From Parascedosporium putredinis (taxonomy: Eukaryota > Ascomycota > Sordariomycetes > Microascales > Microascaceae): DNA of 64,000 nt. This document shows, in pieces, positions 24,603 through 35,300 of this stretch (its first letter is position 1; each line of letters begins with the position of its first letter). Below the pieces are notes generated by a model, which had not been told where the DNA came from, searched no databases, and saw nothing but the letters and a program-made list of their open reading frames with translations. The position numbers were made by a program, and so were the translations under genes. The stretch is taken from contig CASHTG010000010.1 in NCBI GenBank assembly GCA_949357655.1, positions 62,001 to 126,000 on the forward strand, given 5' to 3'.

Positions 24603-25460
24603 CAACATGACGAAAGGCGGTGGTTGATGATAGATGCCAAGGGGGAAGGATCACGTTTGGGCACACTTTGAACCACACAATGGGCGGAGCGTTGGAGCGA
24701 ATGGAAATATTAAGAAGCCCCCTCTCGATAGGAATTTTGGTGGAGCGGCCGCCAACGTGCGGGGCCCAAGGCTACCTCGCCGGACTAGCCCTCCCGGCTA
24801 ATGTGGCCGAGAACAGAGCAGGGCCGTACAACGCTGCGGGCTTAGCCGCCGCCACAACCAGCATTGACGACTTGCACGCGTGAGGGATACACAAACCCAA
24901 ACTTGCGGTTTCTCTGATGTTTAGTAAACATTTATCTCTGTCGGGTTATCTTTGGCGGACTACGAGGGGCTGTACCTTGAGTGGGCGTCGTTCGTGTGTT
25001 GTGCGTGTAGATGAATGCCTGCGCTCGGCTAGATTTGCTCGCAACCAAGTCTTCTACTAGAGGGAGCTACTCTGAGCGGTCCCCCATATTCGCCTCGAGC
25101 GGGGCGGAGACTTGCTCCCTTCCCCAAACACGCAAGGCAGAGAAAGACTGACGATGGTGATGAGGTCTTGGCCGTCCCGCCTTGTCGTGTTTCGGGCTAC
25201 ATCTATCGCATCCCATCACAGACGGGCCATTCTCGGGCTGTTCTAATTTGGCATTCCATCCTCATGGATCACTTCATGTGGCCGAGACTATATTTCTATG
25301 TCTTGGCCAACGCATGGGACCCCTCTAGATAGAATCTTGGATCTATTTCGGTCTCGAAGCGTAAACGCAAGGCAGGAGGGAGGCGGATCATGATGCGAGC
25401 CACGTCGATGTGTGGAAAGAAGGACAGAGCTTTCCCATCAGTTGATCGAGGCCTCGTGAG

Positions 25461-25469
25461 ATATAAATA
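25461..25469 (+). promoter_or_regulatory. TATA box of the small secreted protein gene
   Basis: ATATAAATA lies about 150 bp before the ATG at 25617, a normal distance for a strongly expressed fungal gene with a leader of about 100-120 bp. Confidence 0.6.
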
Positions 25470-25616
25470 CGGCGAAATCCACTTGCTTCTTTGATGCTAG
25501 AAACTGGCTCATCACCCAGACGCAAAGACAGCATCCATCGACCTTCAGCAGACACCGATCCCCATCTTTACCATTTCCCCATCATTCTTCCGAGGCATTT
25601 CCTTAAGAGCGCCACC

Positions 25617-25958
25617 ATGAAGATCTCCGCCATTCTTGCTATCGCTTCTTTTGCGATTGTCACCAACGCCGTGGCCATCGACGGAAACGATGGTGCCATG
25701 GCCAAGCTGTTCCAACGAGATATCGCCCCACGCGATGATCCGTGCCTAACACCTTGCATGGATAAGACTAGCCATTACTGCCCTCACCCCGGCGGCTGCG
25801 GCCTCCAATGGTATGTGATGCCCATGAGTCTTCGGCTCCTCCTAAAACCGTTTGGTTGTTACGCTTGATAAGATGAGGTTGAGGCTAATCGCTCGAGGGT
25901 GCTGTTTAGCTGGATCTGCTGCGAGGTTAAGAAGTACAAGGCCAACTCCTGCGGTTAA
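25617..25958 (+). CDS. Small secreted cysteine-rich protein (80 aa), effector-like
   Basis: Two exons (25617-25810 and 25910-25958) encode 80 residues. MKISAILAIASFAIVTNAVA is a clear signal peptide with cleavage expected after AVA. A short, charged pro-like segment (DGNDGAMAKLFQRDIAPR) follows. The mature C-terminal part has eight cysteines in about 40 residues: C-X3-C, then C-X5-C, then C-X2-C-C, and a last C two residues from the end. Splicing creates the Cys codon at the junction (TG|C), supporting the intron. The protein is too small and too Cys-dense for an enzyme. Candidates are a secreted effector, a small antimicrobial or a surface protein; I recognise no family. The start is the ATG that begins the signal peptide; an upstream in-frame ATG at 25494 would bury the signal and is rejected. 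Confidence 0.8.
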
Positions 25959-27328
25959 GTGTCTTGTTGTCCTTCCGAAGGTGTTTCGATGGATTTTCAA
26001 ACACAGCTTTATCGTGAAGGGAAGAAGGGATGGCTTGTTGTGGGACACTTTAAGTTTTTGGAGAATAGTTTAGGGAACCGAGATATTTGACGAATATTGA
26101 CAAGACCCATTCCATGAATACATCTTGCTATTATCATAAATACCGTATCAAGTAATCGTGTGCGTGGTTGTTTCCAAAGACGCCTTTTTCCTTGGGTGAT
26201 AGTTCTGTTGTATAGGTTGTGTATGCGGTGGGCGTTGAAACATTGATAGTCTTGTCGTGTACGCCAGCAATAGATGCAGGTACGACGGCGGTTAGATACA
26301 AATACATTCCGTCGACGCCTCATCGTCTCGCCTTGTGAGCTAGAGTCTCTTGGCGCTCGGCCCCTCGCGCCTTTTCAGGAGCCGACTACCCGGACCGTGA
26401 CCGACACATGAACCTGGGGAGGTTCGGGTGGAGAACACTCACCCCGAGCGTGAGGTGCAACTTTCTGTTTGCTTCATATGAATTTCTGCGGGTGCATGAC
26501 CCATAGGTATGTTGGCTCGAAGCTTATCTCCCCGCGAAGCTCGGCAGCACAGTCGATCCGATGTGACGCGAGAGCGAGCAAAGCGTGTGGGTTGCCCCGC
26601 GCGGGTTTCCCCTCAATCCCCACTCTTTTTCCACGGCAGTTCTTTTTTTCCAACAGACGAGACTTGAGCCAAAGCTTTTGATGATGAAGTTGGCAATCCA
26701 TGTAGACCAAAAAAAAAAAAAAGAAAAGAAAGACGAGAGCGTCATGGGAGTATGGAGACGGATCGCCCCGCTCTATTCGGAAGACGAGGAAGTGGAGACG
26801 AAACCCCGGGATATCCTGATTTACAACGCAAGCTCCTTGCATTACCCTTGGATAATTTTTAAAGATTGAGATTGATGCCGAAATCGGGCTAGAGCCTCAA
26901 ATCTGCGTGAATATTTTCAAACTTCCGCAGAAGAGAACATTATAGAAAAGACGAGGTAGCAACAGCAGGCTGCGAGCCTGTTCACCTTCAGCTTCTTCCA
27001 CGATATAGTAAAGGACGATTAGCAATAGGGCATCATCCGCCTCCTCTGCAAAGGCCCTTCTTTCCGAAAGAATTGTGAGATTACCAAGGGGCACCGGGGT
27101 TAACCACATTCGGGTAGCGGGTGGGTAGTCCCACAGTCGCCACTCTCCCCAGAGACTAGTAGCGGTGCCCTTGGGGCCGAGCGTAGGGTCGCGGTGAACC
27201 GCGGTAGTCCAAATTCCAAAAGAATTTCAGGTTTTTGTTCCTTGCACCTTTTTCCAAACCATTTAGTAGCCTCTCCAGCACTCGGGAAACGACCTGGCCT
27301 TCATGCGTCTCTTATCGAGGATCTCCAG
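25959..27328. other. Intergenic, 1.4 kb, low-complexity tracts
   Basis: Includes an uninterrupted run of about 14 A at 26709-26722 followed by A/G-rich sequence. No gene supported; contains the promoter of the next MFS gene. Confidence 0.45.
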
Positions 27329-28810
27329 ATGACAACGAACGTAGATGCTGCGGCGGCGACGGACGCATTAGCCGTCGGCGTTCCAGCCCACGTCCCCGCG
27401 ACGATCCCCGGCGGCGATCCCGAAAAGACTGTGGTTCTGGACCGTATAGAGACGTCGAGTTTGGATTCTGCGCCGCTATCGTCTCCTTCCGACTTCCCGG
27501 ATGGGGGCATAGAGGCCTGGACAGTCGTCTTTGGGGCCTGGTTGGCCTTGTTTTGCACATTTGGCCTCATTACTTGCGTCGGCCTGTTCCTGGAGTATTA
27601 CGTGGAGGGACCGTTGGCGAGCTATGGACCGAGTACTGTAAGCTGGATTGTCAGCGCCCAGATTTTCGTCCAAGGTGGCGGCACGGCAATAGTAAGTTAG
27701 ATACCTCATTTTTCCTCATCTTCCCCAGCACCGCGGCGCAAAGGCATCGTGGCGACTTCCCTACATTTTCAGTTCAAAGCTCACCCCGTCTCTCTTTATG
27801 ACATAGTGGGGTAGGATCTTTGATTCATATGGCCCTCGCTGGCTTCTATGGGTCGGCACGCCAGTGTACTGTCTTGGCATCATGATGACCTCGCTCTCGA
27901 CCAAGTACTACCAAATCTTCCTCAGCCAGGCCGTCCTCAGCGCTTTAGGGTCAGGCGCTGTCTTCAACGCCGGCCTCTCATCCACGGCGACTTGGTTCCT
28001 GAAGAAGCGAGGCGCGGCGTTTGGCATCCTCAACTCAGGCTCCTCTGTCGGCGGTGTCGTGCTGCCCATCATGATCGACCGCCTGTTCAAGTCCATCGGC
28101 TTCGCGTGGACCCTCCGCGTGCTCGGGTTTCTGCTGCTGGCGCTGTGTGCCATTGCCTGCATCACCGTCAAGTCTCGCCTACCCGCAAACCCGCGACCGC
28201 TCGTGCTTGCCGACTACACCAAGCCGTTTACGGAGATGCCGATGCTCATGACCATGCTCGGAGGCTTCCTCTTCTTTTGGGGCATGTATCTCCCCATGAA
28301 TTACATCATTATCCAGGCCAAAGCGACGGGAATCTCGACTTCCATAACACCGTACCTCCTCCCCATCATCAACGCCGTGAGCATCATCGGTCGCATCCTC
28401 CCCGGCTTTGCCGCCGACCGGTTCGGCCGGTATAATTGCATAATTATCATCACTGCCCTATCCGGGATAGCGACGCTGGCTCTGTGGATCCCGAGCGGCG
28501 GGAACATGGGCGCTATCATTGCCTACGCAGTTCTCTTTGGCTTCGCCTCAGGCGGGTACGTGACCATGCTCCCTGCGTGCATCGCCCAGATTAGCGAGAT
28601 TGAAGAAATTGGGACGCGCACGGGGATTGCGTTCCTGGTCACGGCGATCGGTACTCTGACCGGGTCGCCCATCGGCGGGGCGCTGCTGTCGTCGCAGGAC
28701 GGAAATTTTTAGGTTTGCAGTTGTTTGCCGGGCTGTCGATGCTGTGTTCGACGTTGGCGTTTCTCGCGGCGCGATATGCGCAGGTTGGATGGAAAGCTGC
28801 GGCTATTTGA
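27329..28810 (+). CDS. MFS transporter, monocarboxylate-permease-like (MCT family), one frameshift
   Basis: A membrane permease of the fungal MCT/MCH group. A 55-residue hydrophilic N-terminus precedes PDGGIEAWTVVFGAWLALF, the family's PDGG-x-AW signature. The intron from 27691 to about 27806 is GT-AG and joins GGGTAI to the GRIFDSYGPRWLLW loop. Later motifs are YYQIFLSQAVLSALGSG, TWFLKKRGAAFGILNSGSSV and a second-half RILPGFAADRFGRYN. Twelve helices can be drawn. One base is missing in the T run 28706-28710. With it restored, QDGNF continues as LGLQLFAGLSMLCSTLAFLA to a stop at 28808-28810; otherwise the last helix is lost. Substrate unknown. Confidence 0.9.
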
Positions 28811-29178
28811 GACCATCAATAGAGACGATAGAAATAGTTGTAAATCTCATCAAATATCACCACTAAATTCATTGTTCAATTAATTCTTGCCTTGTTTTCT
28901 GTTTGTCACACGGCCATGACGCGTACTTGGAGCATTACTCACACGTTATCTGGGGGCCTCTGCTCTCGTATCTAGAGGCTTCCTCGGCTAATATGCGCAT
29001 CCGGGATACAGCCTAACTAAAGCCACGGTCTATACATGTACTTGGTGGACCATGAGCAGACTCTCTCCCTAATCTAACGTTCTTGGGCTTTTACTTGGCA
29101 AGACGTGTCATTTTGACTTCACAAAATACCTCTGCACCACACATTGCCTGCCCCATACATCAACACCAACGAGCCACC
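28811..29178. other. Intergenic between MFS and FSH1 genes
   Basis: About 370 bp. Probably the MFS 3' end and the hydrolase promoter. Nothing else seen. Confidence 0.45.
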
Positions 29179-29897
29179 ATGAGTAGCAATAAACTCAGAG
29201 TGCTGTGCCTTCACGGACAAGGGACCTCAGCAGAGGCAGGTTAACTTCCTCGGCGTCAGGGACAACGAGATCAGTTGCTAAAGCGCGGATATTAGATTTT
29301 GAGGATCCAGCTCGCACCCTACCTCTTCCGTCTTCAACGTGAGCTAGGTATCGAGGTCCATTTTCGCAACGGTCGCTTGAAGTGCGACCCCATCCCTCTC
29401 TTGCTGATGTATACAATGGAGAGACCTTTCAGAATTACTCTTGGGACGACGACCACGGTCCCCCGACTGAAGAAAACAAGGTAGCCGTGAAGAACGCGTT
29501 TAGTCACTTGGAGGAAGACTTGGCGAAGGACGGACCCTTTGACGGTGTTTTGGGCTTCTCGCAAGGCGCATCATGCACGTCGGCTTTTCTGCTACAGCTA
29601 GCAAGGGCGGGAGCCGCCACGGTTCCTTTCCGATTCGCGATTCTGTTTTCGACCTCGGGCATACCGGAATGGGACGTTGAGGACCAAGAGTCTGTCAAGA
29701 TTAAAATCCCTACACTTCATGTCTGTGGCGAGGCCGACTCCGAGTGGTTTGAAGACGCGAAGGCCGTGACGACACGGTGCGCGGACGGCACTGCGGAGCT
29801 CATTACGCACACGGGCGGGCATGTCGTGCCGAAGGATCGGCCAACGGTAGACAAGGTTATCCAGGGGATTAGACGACTCGTTGAACGCTCCCGATGA
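29179..29897 (+). CDS. FSH1/OVCA2-family serine hydrolase, one frameshift and a possible GC-AG intron
   Basis: An alpha/beta hydrolase of the FSH family, a cytosolic esterase of uncertain substrate. The N-terminus KLRVLCLHGQGTSAE is the family start (LCLHG-x-GTS). The nucleophile elbow is GFSQGAS, the acid GEADSEWF and the histidine THTGGHVVPKD, completing the triad. Joining GTSAE directly to ILRIQLAPYLFRLQ, as homologues read, needs a donor beginning GC (29236) and an acceptor ending AG at 29295. The nearby GT donor would break the frame. One base is missing in the C run 29388-29391, after which PHPSLADVYNGETFQNYSWD resumes. With these allowed for, the product is about 220 residues, normal for the family. 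Relatives also occur in secondary-metabolite clusters as release enzymes, but no synthase is nearby. Confidence 0.88.
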
Positions 29898-30275
29898 CTT
29901 GCGCATCAATAAGGTACACAGTCTGTCGGGTGTACATATCGAAATATTCATGTATTGATAGGAATCCTAACCCTAAGATTTCCATTGGGACCAGACTCTT
30001 AGTATACGAAAGTCCTTGCCATTGATACAAACGAATTTGGATTAAACAGTTCAACAGATAGCCTAGGCAACAGAGGAACGATGAACCACGCGCAACAAAA
30101 ATGTCACTGACTTGAAAGTCGGCTCACGACTAGCGCACTACGGCAAGGAGCTTTAGACGATAGGACACCTCAACTTGGATTTGGGCTAATTATTATCTTA
30201 TCACAATCGAATAGGCCGTACCTTCCCTGCGCCGAAGATTTCGTCCGCTGATTGTGCTGTTCACCACATTGTCCC
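29898..30275. other. Intergenic between convergent FSH1 and GH62 genes
   Basis: About 380 bp holding two 3' ends. No gene. Confidence 0.5.
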
Positions 30276-31247
30276 TCACTTTTGTAGCGTCAGGACGCCG
30301 GGCCTATACGGTAGCTTCCCATAATCACTGCTCGACCCCGGCGTGCGGCCCTGATACAGGAGCTCAAGGTTGCAGGGGTCAATCGTCATGGTTTGGTCGG
30401 GATTGCTCCTGATAAGATCGCCATGGCTAATGTCGTCAGTCCAGGTTGCGTCGGAATTGGCCTTGCCTGCGAAGGGGGCATTTTCGCTGGTGGCTTGCGC
30501 CGTCCAGTCCCCGTCGAGCCGATCGGCAGTGTAGGAACGGAAGTAGCGGCCTCGAGAGCCGATGGACTCCACGATCATGAGGTACTTTTGCTGTCCCTCA
30601 AGCTTGTAGACTTGGACGGCTTCGAAGAGGTTATTCGTGGTGTCGCTCATGATGATGGTGGACTCGAGGCCAAAGTCTGAGGGGAATTTGTCGATGGGCA
30701 TGGTGGAACGGTAGATCTTGCCGTTATCGCCGGCAAAGAAAAGATACATGGTTGTATCGTCGCCGATGAGAGTCTGGTCAATACATCCGGTACTGGAGTC
30801 CGTAATCTTTCCCGAGAAGAGGGGCTGCACGGCCGACCAAGCATTCGGATCGGTCGGGTCGGAAGATGTCCGGTAGGAGAAGGAGGTCGGCCCCCACTGG
30901 TAGGCGAGGACCCAGATATCCTTGGGTTCAAAGTAGAACAAGGTAGGGGCAACGGCGCTAAAGTTCATCTTGTTCTGGCTGGAGGTGGCCATCTCTGTCC
31001 AGTTCCCAAAGAGCCCAAAGTTCATGGAGCCCCAGGACGAGCCGTTGTCGTGGTTCGTCGCGTACACGAGGTATTGGCCCTCGTACATGGCGGTGGTGAA
31101 ATCCTTGAGAGATACCCAAGGCGCCTGTGGCTCCGCGAGCTTCCCAGAATCCGTCCAGCGATAGGTCGATGGAAGGTCGCAGGTGGTTTGCGCGGCAGTG
31201 GCCATCGCCATGGCAATGATTGCCGCTGATTGAGCTAAGACCTTCAT
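30276..31247 (-). CDS. axhA: Secreted GH62 alpha-L-arabinofuranosidase (arabinoxylan arabinofuranohydrolase)
   Basis: An intronless 323-residue secreted enzyme that removes arabinofuranose from the xylan backbone. The signal peptide covers residues 1-19 (MKVLAQSAAIIAMAMATAA) and the mature enzyme starts near QTTCDLPSTYRW, the classic GH62 N-terminus. The catalytic acids are Asp49 (WVSLKDFT), Asp157 (GCIDQTLIGDD) and Glu209 (NNLFEAVQVYK). Other family blocks are YATNHDNGSSWGSM, FAGDNGKIYRSTMPIDKFP and DISHGDLIRSNPDQTM. No carbohydrate-binding module is attached. The length and single-domain form match fungal axhA-type enzymes. The frame is intact. Together with the GH43 gene it points to a plant cell-wall lifestyle. 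The symbol is by family, not proven orthology. Confidence 0.97.
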   Translation of the reverse strand: MKVLAQSAAIIAMAMATAAQTTCDLPSTYRWTDSGKLAEPQAPWVSLKDFTTAMYEGQYLVYATNHDNGSSWGSMNFGLFGNWTEMATSSQNKMNFSAVAPTLFYFEPKDIWVLAYQWGPTSFSYRTSSDPTDPNAWSAVQPLFSGKITDSSTGCIDQTLIGDDTTMYLFFAGDNGKIYRSTMPIDKFPSDFGLESTIIMSDTTNNLFEAVQVYKLEGQQKYLMIVESIGSRGRYFRSYTADRLDGDWTAQATSENAPFAGKANSDATWTDDISHGDLIRSNPDQTMTIDPCNLELLYQGRTPGSSSDYGKLPYRPGVLTLQK

Positions 31248-31362
31248 GGTGGTTGACTCTGGTTGCGAAGAAGACAGGGCAAATTTTTCGGACGCGAACT
31301 AACGGTGGATGAAGCTAGCTAGCCATATCCAGTAGGCAATTGGACTCGACCACACCTCGGGG

Positions 31363-31369
31363 TTTTATA
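31363..31369 (-). promoter_or_regulatory. TATA box of the GH62 gene
   Basis: TATAAAA on the reverse strand about 116 bp ahead of the GH62 start codon. Confidence 0.6.
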
Positions 31370-32300
31370 CGTTATTTTGTTTCGAGTTCCAAGAGCTATC
31401 CTCGATCGTCGAGAGGTGACGGCGGAGCTCGGTCAGACCGGGTAAAGACTGGGACACACAGCCAGCCGGGTCCAAGCAGCCCATCATAGCACAGCACTAT
31501 ATATTCGGGAGGCCTGACTGGTGCGGCTCTCCATTGACATCTAAGTTTGTGAATTTTTGGACCCCATCTCGGTGTTTGGGATTTTGCGGTCCAATTACTC
31601 GCGGGCAAAGTGGTCAAGTTGGGCATTTCAATTACCGAACATGAATATAGTTAAAGGGTCCCGTACCGACTTAATAAAATACCCTCCCAATCCGCCGATA
31701 CTCAACCACTTCTCTGTGCGGAATTGAACCGAAGCCTAGCTGCCAAGTAAGAGGTCAAGAACGATAGGTGGAGTAATTTCGTGGCAACCTTAACCCAGCG
31801 CACTCATGTTCAAACCGTCAAGCGTGCCAGTAAACGCCGTCCAAATGGAACGCTCCTTATATCAGCGATGGATATTAGGGCGGTAGCAGCTCGCTAAAAT
31901 GGGTTCATCCGTGGCCCTGACATTCGGATCAGCCTCGCGGCGTACGGGATGAGAACCTAGCACACCTGTGGATAGTAGTCACCCTTCTCCAACTTTGAAA
32001 CCCCGTACCCGCCGAATTCCCGCATCGAAGAAGCAGATCTCCATTAGAGCCATCATTATGTTGTTATTGTGAGGTGGGGGCATCAATCAGCCATATTGAA
32101 AGGGGAGCGAGTTATCTAGCCAGCAGGAGGAACTGAATGAATGGCGGTGAGCACAGAGATGGCTAAGATACGAAAACACAAGTCGAATGTATTAAAGCGT
32201 ATTATGACAAAGAAAAAGATTATTTAGCATCGGTAGTATGGACCATAGTTCCATATTGTCAAGCCACGGGTCCTATTGGGTGAGTTGGCTAGTTCCGGGC
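31370..32300. other. Intergenic, GH62 upstream region and 3' flank of the giant surface-protein gene
   Basis: About 930 bp. The left part is GH62 promoter, the right part the terminator side of the WSC gene. No gene seen. Confidence 0.45.
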
Positions 32301-35300
32301 TTAGAACAGGAGCGCCATGCCGATGGCGAGGAGGCCAGCGCCAACCTGCGACTTGGACGAGCCGGCAGTGGCGTAGCCGTCAGCTCCGTTGGAGCCGGAG
32401 CCACCAGCAGGAGAAGCGCCACTCTCGCCAGCGCCGCCGCCAGAGGCACCGCCGGAAGCACCGCCGGAAGCACCGCCAGAGGCACCACCAGAGGCACCGT
32501 CAGAGGCACCGTCAGAGGCACCACCAGAGGCACCACCAGAGGCACCGTCAGAGGCACCGTCAGAGGCACCACCAGAGGCACCACCAGAGGCACCACCAGA
32601 GGCACCACCAGAGGCACCACCAGAGGCACCACCAGAGGCACCACCAGAAGCACCGCCAGAAGCACCGCCAGAAGCACCGCCGGAAGCGCCGCCTCCAGTG
32701 GATCCGCCGGCGCCACCGCCAGACGAGCCACCATTTCCGCCGTTGCCTCCGTTACCACCATCACCACCGTTTCCGCTGGAGCCACCGCCGTTGCCACCAT
32801 TGCCACCATTCCCTCCGTTGCCTCCGTTGCCACCATTACCACCGCTGCCGCCGCCAGTGCTTCCGCCGTTACCTCCGTTTCCACCGTTGCCGCCATTGCC
32901 ACCATTGCCACCGCTGCCACTACCACTGCCTCCGTTGCCGCCGTTGCCGCCGTTTCCACCGTTGCCACCGTTACCGGATCCCCAGGCGCCGCCGTGGCCA
33001 CCGCTGCCGGATCCCCAAGCGCCGCCGTTGCCACCGTTGCCTCCATGACCGCCATTGCCGCCGTTGCCGCCGTTGCCAGATCCGGATCCCCAGTGGCCGG
33101 GCTTCGCACCCCAGCCGGGGGAGCCGGGTCCATCACCGCCGCACTTGCCGCTGGGGCAATGAGGAGAAGGCTTGCCATGTTCACCACCGCAGTTGCCGTC
33201 AACGCAAGGGCGACCGGGTTTGTTGCCGGGCCAGAAGGGGCACTCGGGTCCACCGCAGTGAGGGCTGACGGTGCAAGTAGGGCACACGGTGCTGGTGTAG
33301 GTGGAGGTGAGGGTCTCAACGGTAATACCGTCCGATCCGCTAAACGTGGTGGTGAGGGTAACCGCGCTGGTGATGGTCTCCCGGTCGGTGATGGTGGCGG
33401 TGACGTCGGGGAGGATACCACCTCGAACGTAGATGAGGAGCAGGACGTTGGGAGCAATGACCGCCTGGCGACGGGCGAGCTCGCTCTGGTCGAGGAGACC
33501 ACCGCAGAACTGTTCGTCGTTACCGGGGCAGGGGATGTTGCAGCGACCGATGGTGACGGGGACGGCGCTGATTCTGGGACCGCAGTAGCAGTTGGGACCG
33601 AAGACACCGACGAACCTGGTGCCACCGCAGACGGCGATACAGAAGTCGAGGGTGTTCAAGGGCGAGGAAATGGCGAGGGTAAAGGAGGGGAAGCCGTCCT
33701 CGGAACGGAAGCATCCTAGTCTGCCGTAAGGGCCAATGTTGCCAGGGGCGCCGTCATTAGGATCCACGCCGCTAGTCGAGATGGTGCTGGTGCTGCTGCT
33801 GGTATTCGTGCTATCGGTGCCGGTCTCGGTGCCAGTGGGGGCGCTGGAAGTACCCGTGTTGGTTCCAGTGTTGGATCCGGTATTGGTGTCAGTGTTGGTG
33901 CCAGTGCTGGTACCAGAGGTAGAATCAGTGTTGGTGTTGGTGGCGGTAGCCGTATCCGTGCCAGAGTTGGTACCGGTCTCGGTGCCGGTCTCCGTACCAG
34001 TCTCGGTGCCGGTCTCGGTGCCAGTCTCAGTGCCAGTCTCGGTACCAGTCTCTGTGCCGGTCTCGGTGCCGGTCTCGGTACCAGTCTCCGTGCCGGTCTC
34101 GGTACCAGTCTCCGTGCCGGTCTCGGTACCAGTCTCGGTACCAGTCTCCGTACCAGTCTCCGTACCAGTCTCCGTGCCGGTCTCCGTGCCGGTCTCGGTG
34201 CCGGTCTCGGTGCCAGTCTCAGTACCGGTCTCCGTACCAGTCTCCGTGCCGGTCTCGGTGCCAGTCTCAGTACCGGTCTCCGTGCCGGTCTCCGTGCCAG
34301 TCTCGGTACCAGTCGCCGTACCAGTCTCGGTGCCAGTCTCGGTGCCGGTCTCGGTGCCGGTCTCAGTGCCAGTCTCGGTGCCAGTCTCGGTGCCAGTCTC
34401 GGTACCAGTCGCTGTGCCAGTCTCCGTGCCAGTGGTGTTGATGTCCTCCTTCACAATGCAAACGATGGTTGTCACATCGCCTTCGACGATGGAAGTGCAG
34501 GTACAGTCTTCGCCGTCCTCGCAGGGCACGCAGGTGCTGAAATCAGGAGCATCGGGGCAGAGGCAGGTCTCCTCGAGGGGGTTGCAAGGGGTGTTGGGAG
34601 TGCAGATACCACCGTCGACAGGGCAGGTGCAGTCCTCGCCGTCGGTGCAGGGCTCGCAGGTGCTGAGGTCCTCCTCATCCGTGCAGACACAGGTGTCTAC
34701 TTCGGGGTCGCAGGGCTCAGTGGGAGTGCAGATACCACCGTCAGCGGGGCAAGTGCAGGTGTCGCCGTCAACGCAGGGCTCGCAGGTGCTGAGGTCTTCC
34801 TCATCTGTGCAAACACAGGTGTCTACCTCGGGATCACAGGGGCCAGTGGGGGTGCAGACACCGCCATCGGCAGGGCAGTTGCAGTCGTCTCCATCAGTGC
34901 ATGCAACGCAGGTGGTGAGATCAGGGGCATCCGGGCAGAGACAGGTATCGACTTCAGGATCGCAGGGCTCGGTGGGAGTGCAGATGCCGCCATCAGCAGG
35001 GCAAGTGCAAGTCTCGCCGTCAACGCAGGGCTCGCAAGTGGTGAGGTCCTCTTCATCCGTGCAGACGCAAGTATCGACTTCAGGGTCGCAGGGACCGGCA
35101 GGGTGCAGACGCCACCGTCAGCAGGGCACTCACAGTCGTCTCCATCAACGCAAGCAACACAGGTGGTCAGATCGGGGGCGTCTGGGCAGAGACAGGTGTC
35201 TACCTCGGGATCGCAGGGCTCGGTGGGAGTGCAGATGCCGCCATCAGCAGGGCAAGTGCAAGTCTCGCCGTCAACGCAGGGCTCGCAAGTGGTGAGGTCC

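Larger units (their letters stand above)
23290..25616. other. Intergenic, 2.3 kb, mostly featureless
   Basis: Holds the permease 3' flank and the promoter of the small secreted protein gene. A 17-bp palindrome lies at 23746-23762 and a 12-bp direct repeat at 24579-24602. No gene is supported. Confidence 0.5.

Noticed and set aside
32238..33719. Forward-strand frame of 493 codons rich in Thr-Arg-Gly and Ala/Thr opposite the surface protein
   Set aside because: A by-product of the 9- and 12-bp repeats read backwards; low complexity, no start context, and the reverse strand has the real WSC domain.
33736..35295. Forward-strand frame of 519 codons with Val-Ser-Val-Pro repeats
   Set aside because: The antisense reading of the Thr-Glu-Thr-Gly array and Cys-rich units. 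The reverse strand has the signal peptide, cysteine spacing and WSC domain.
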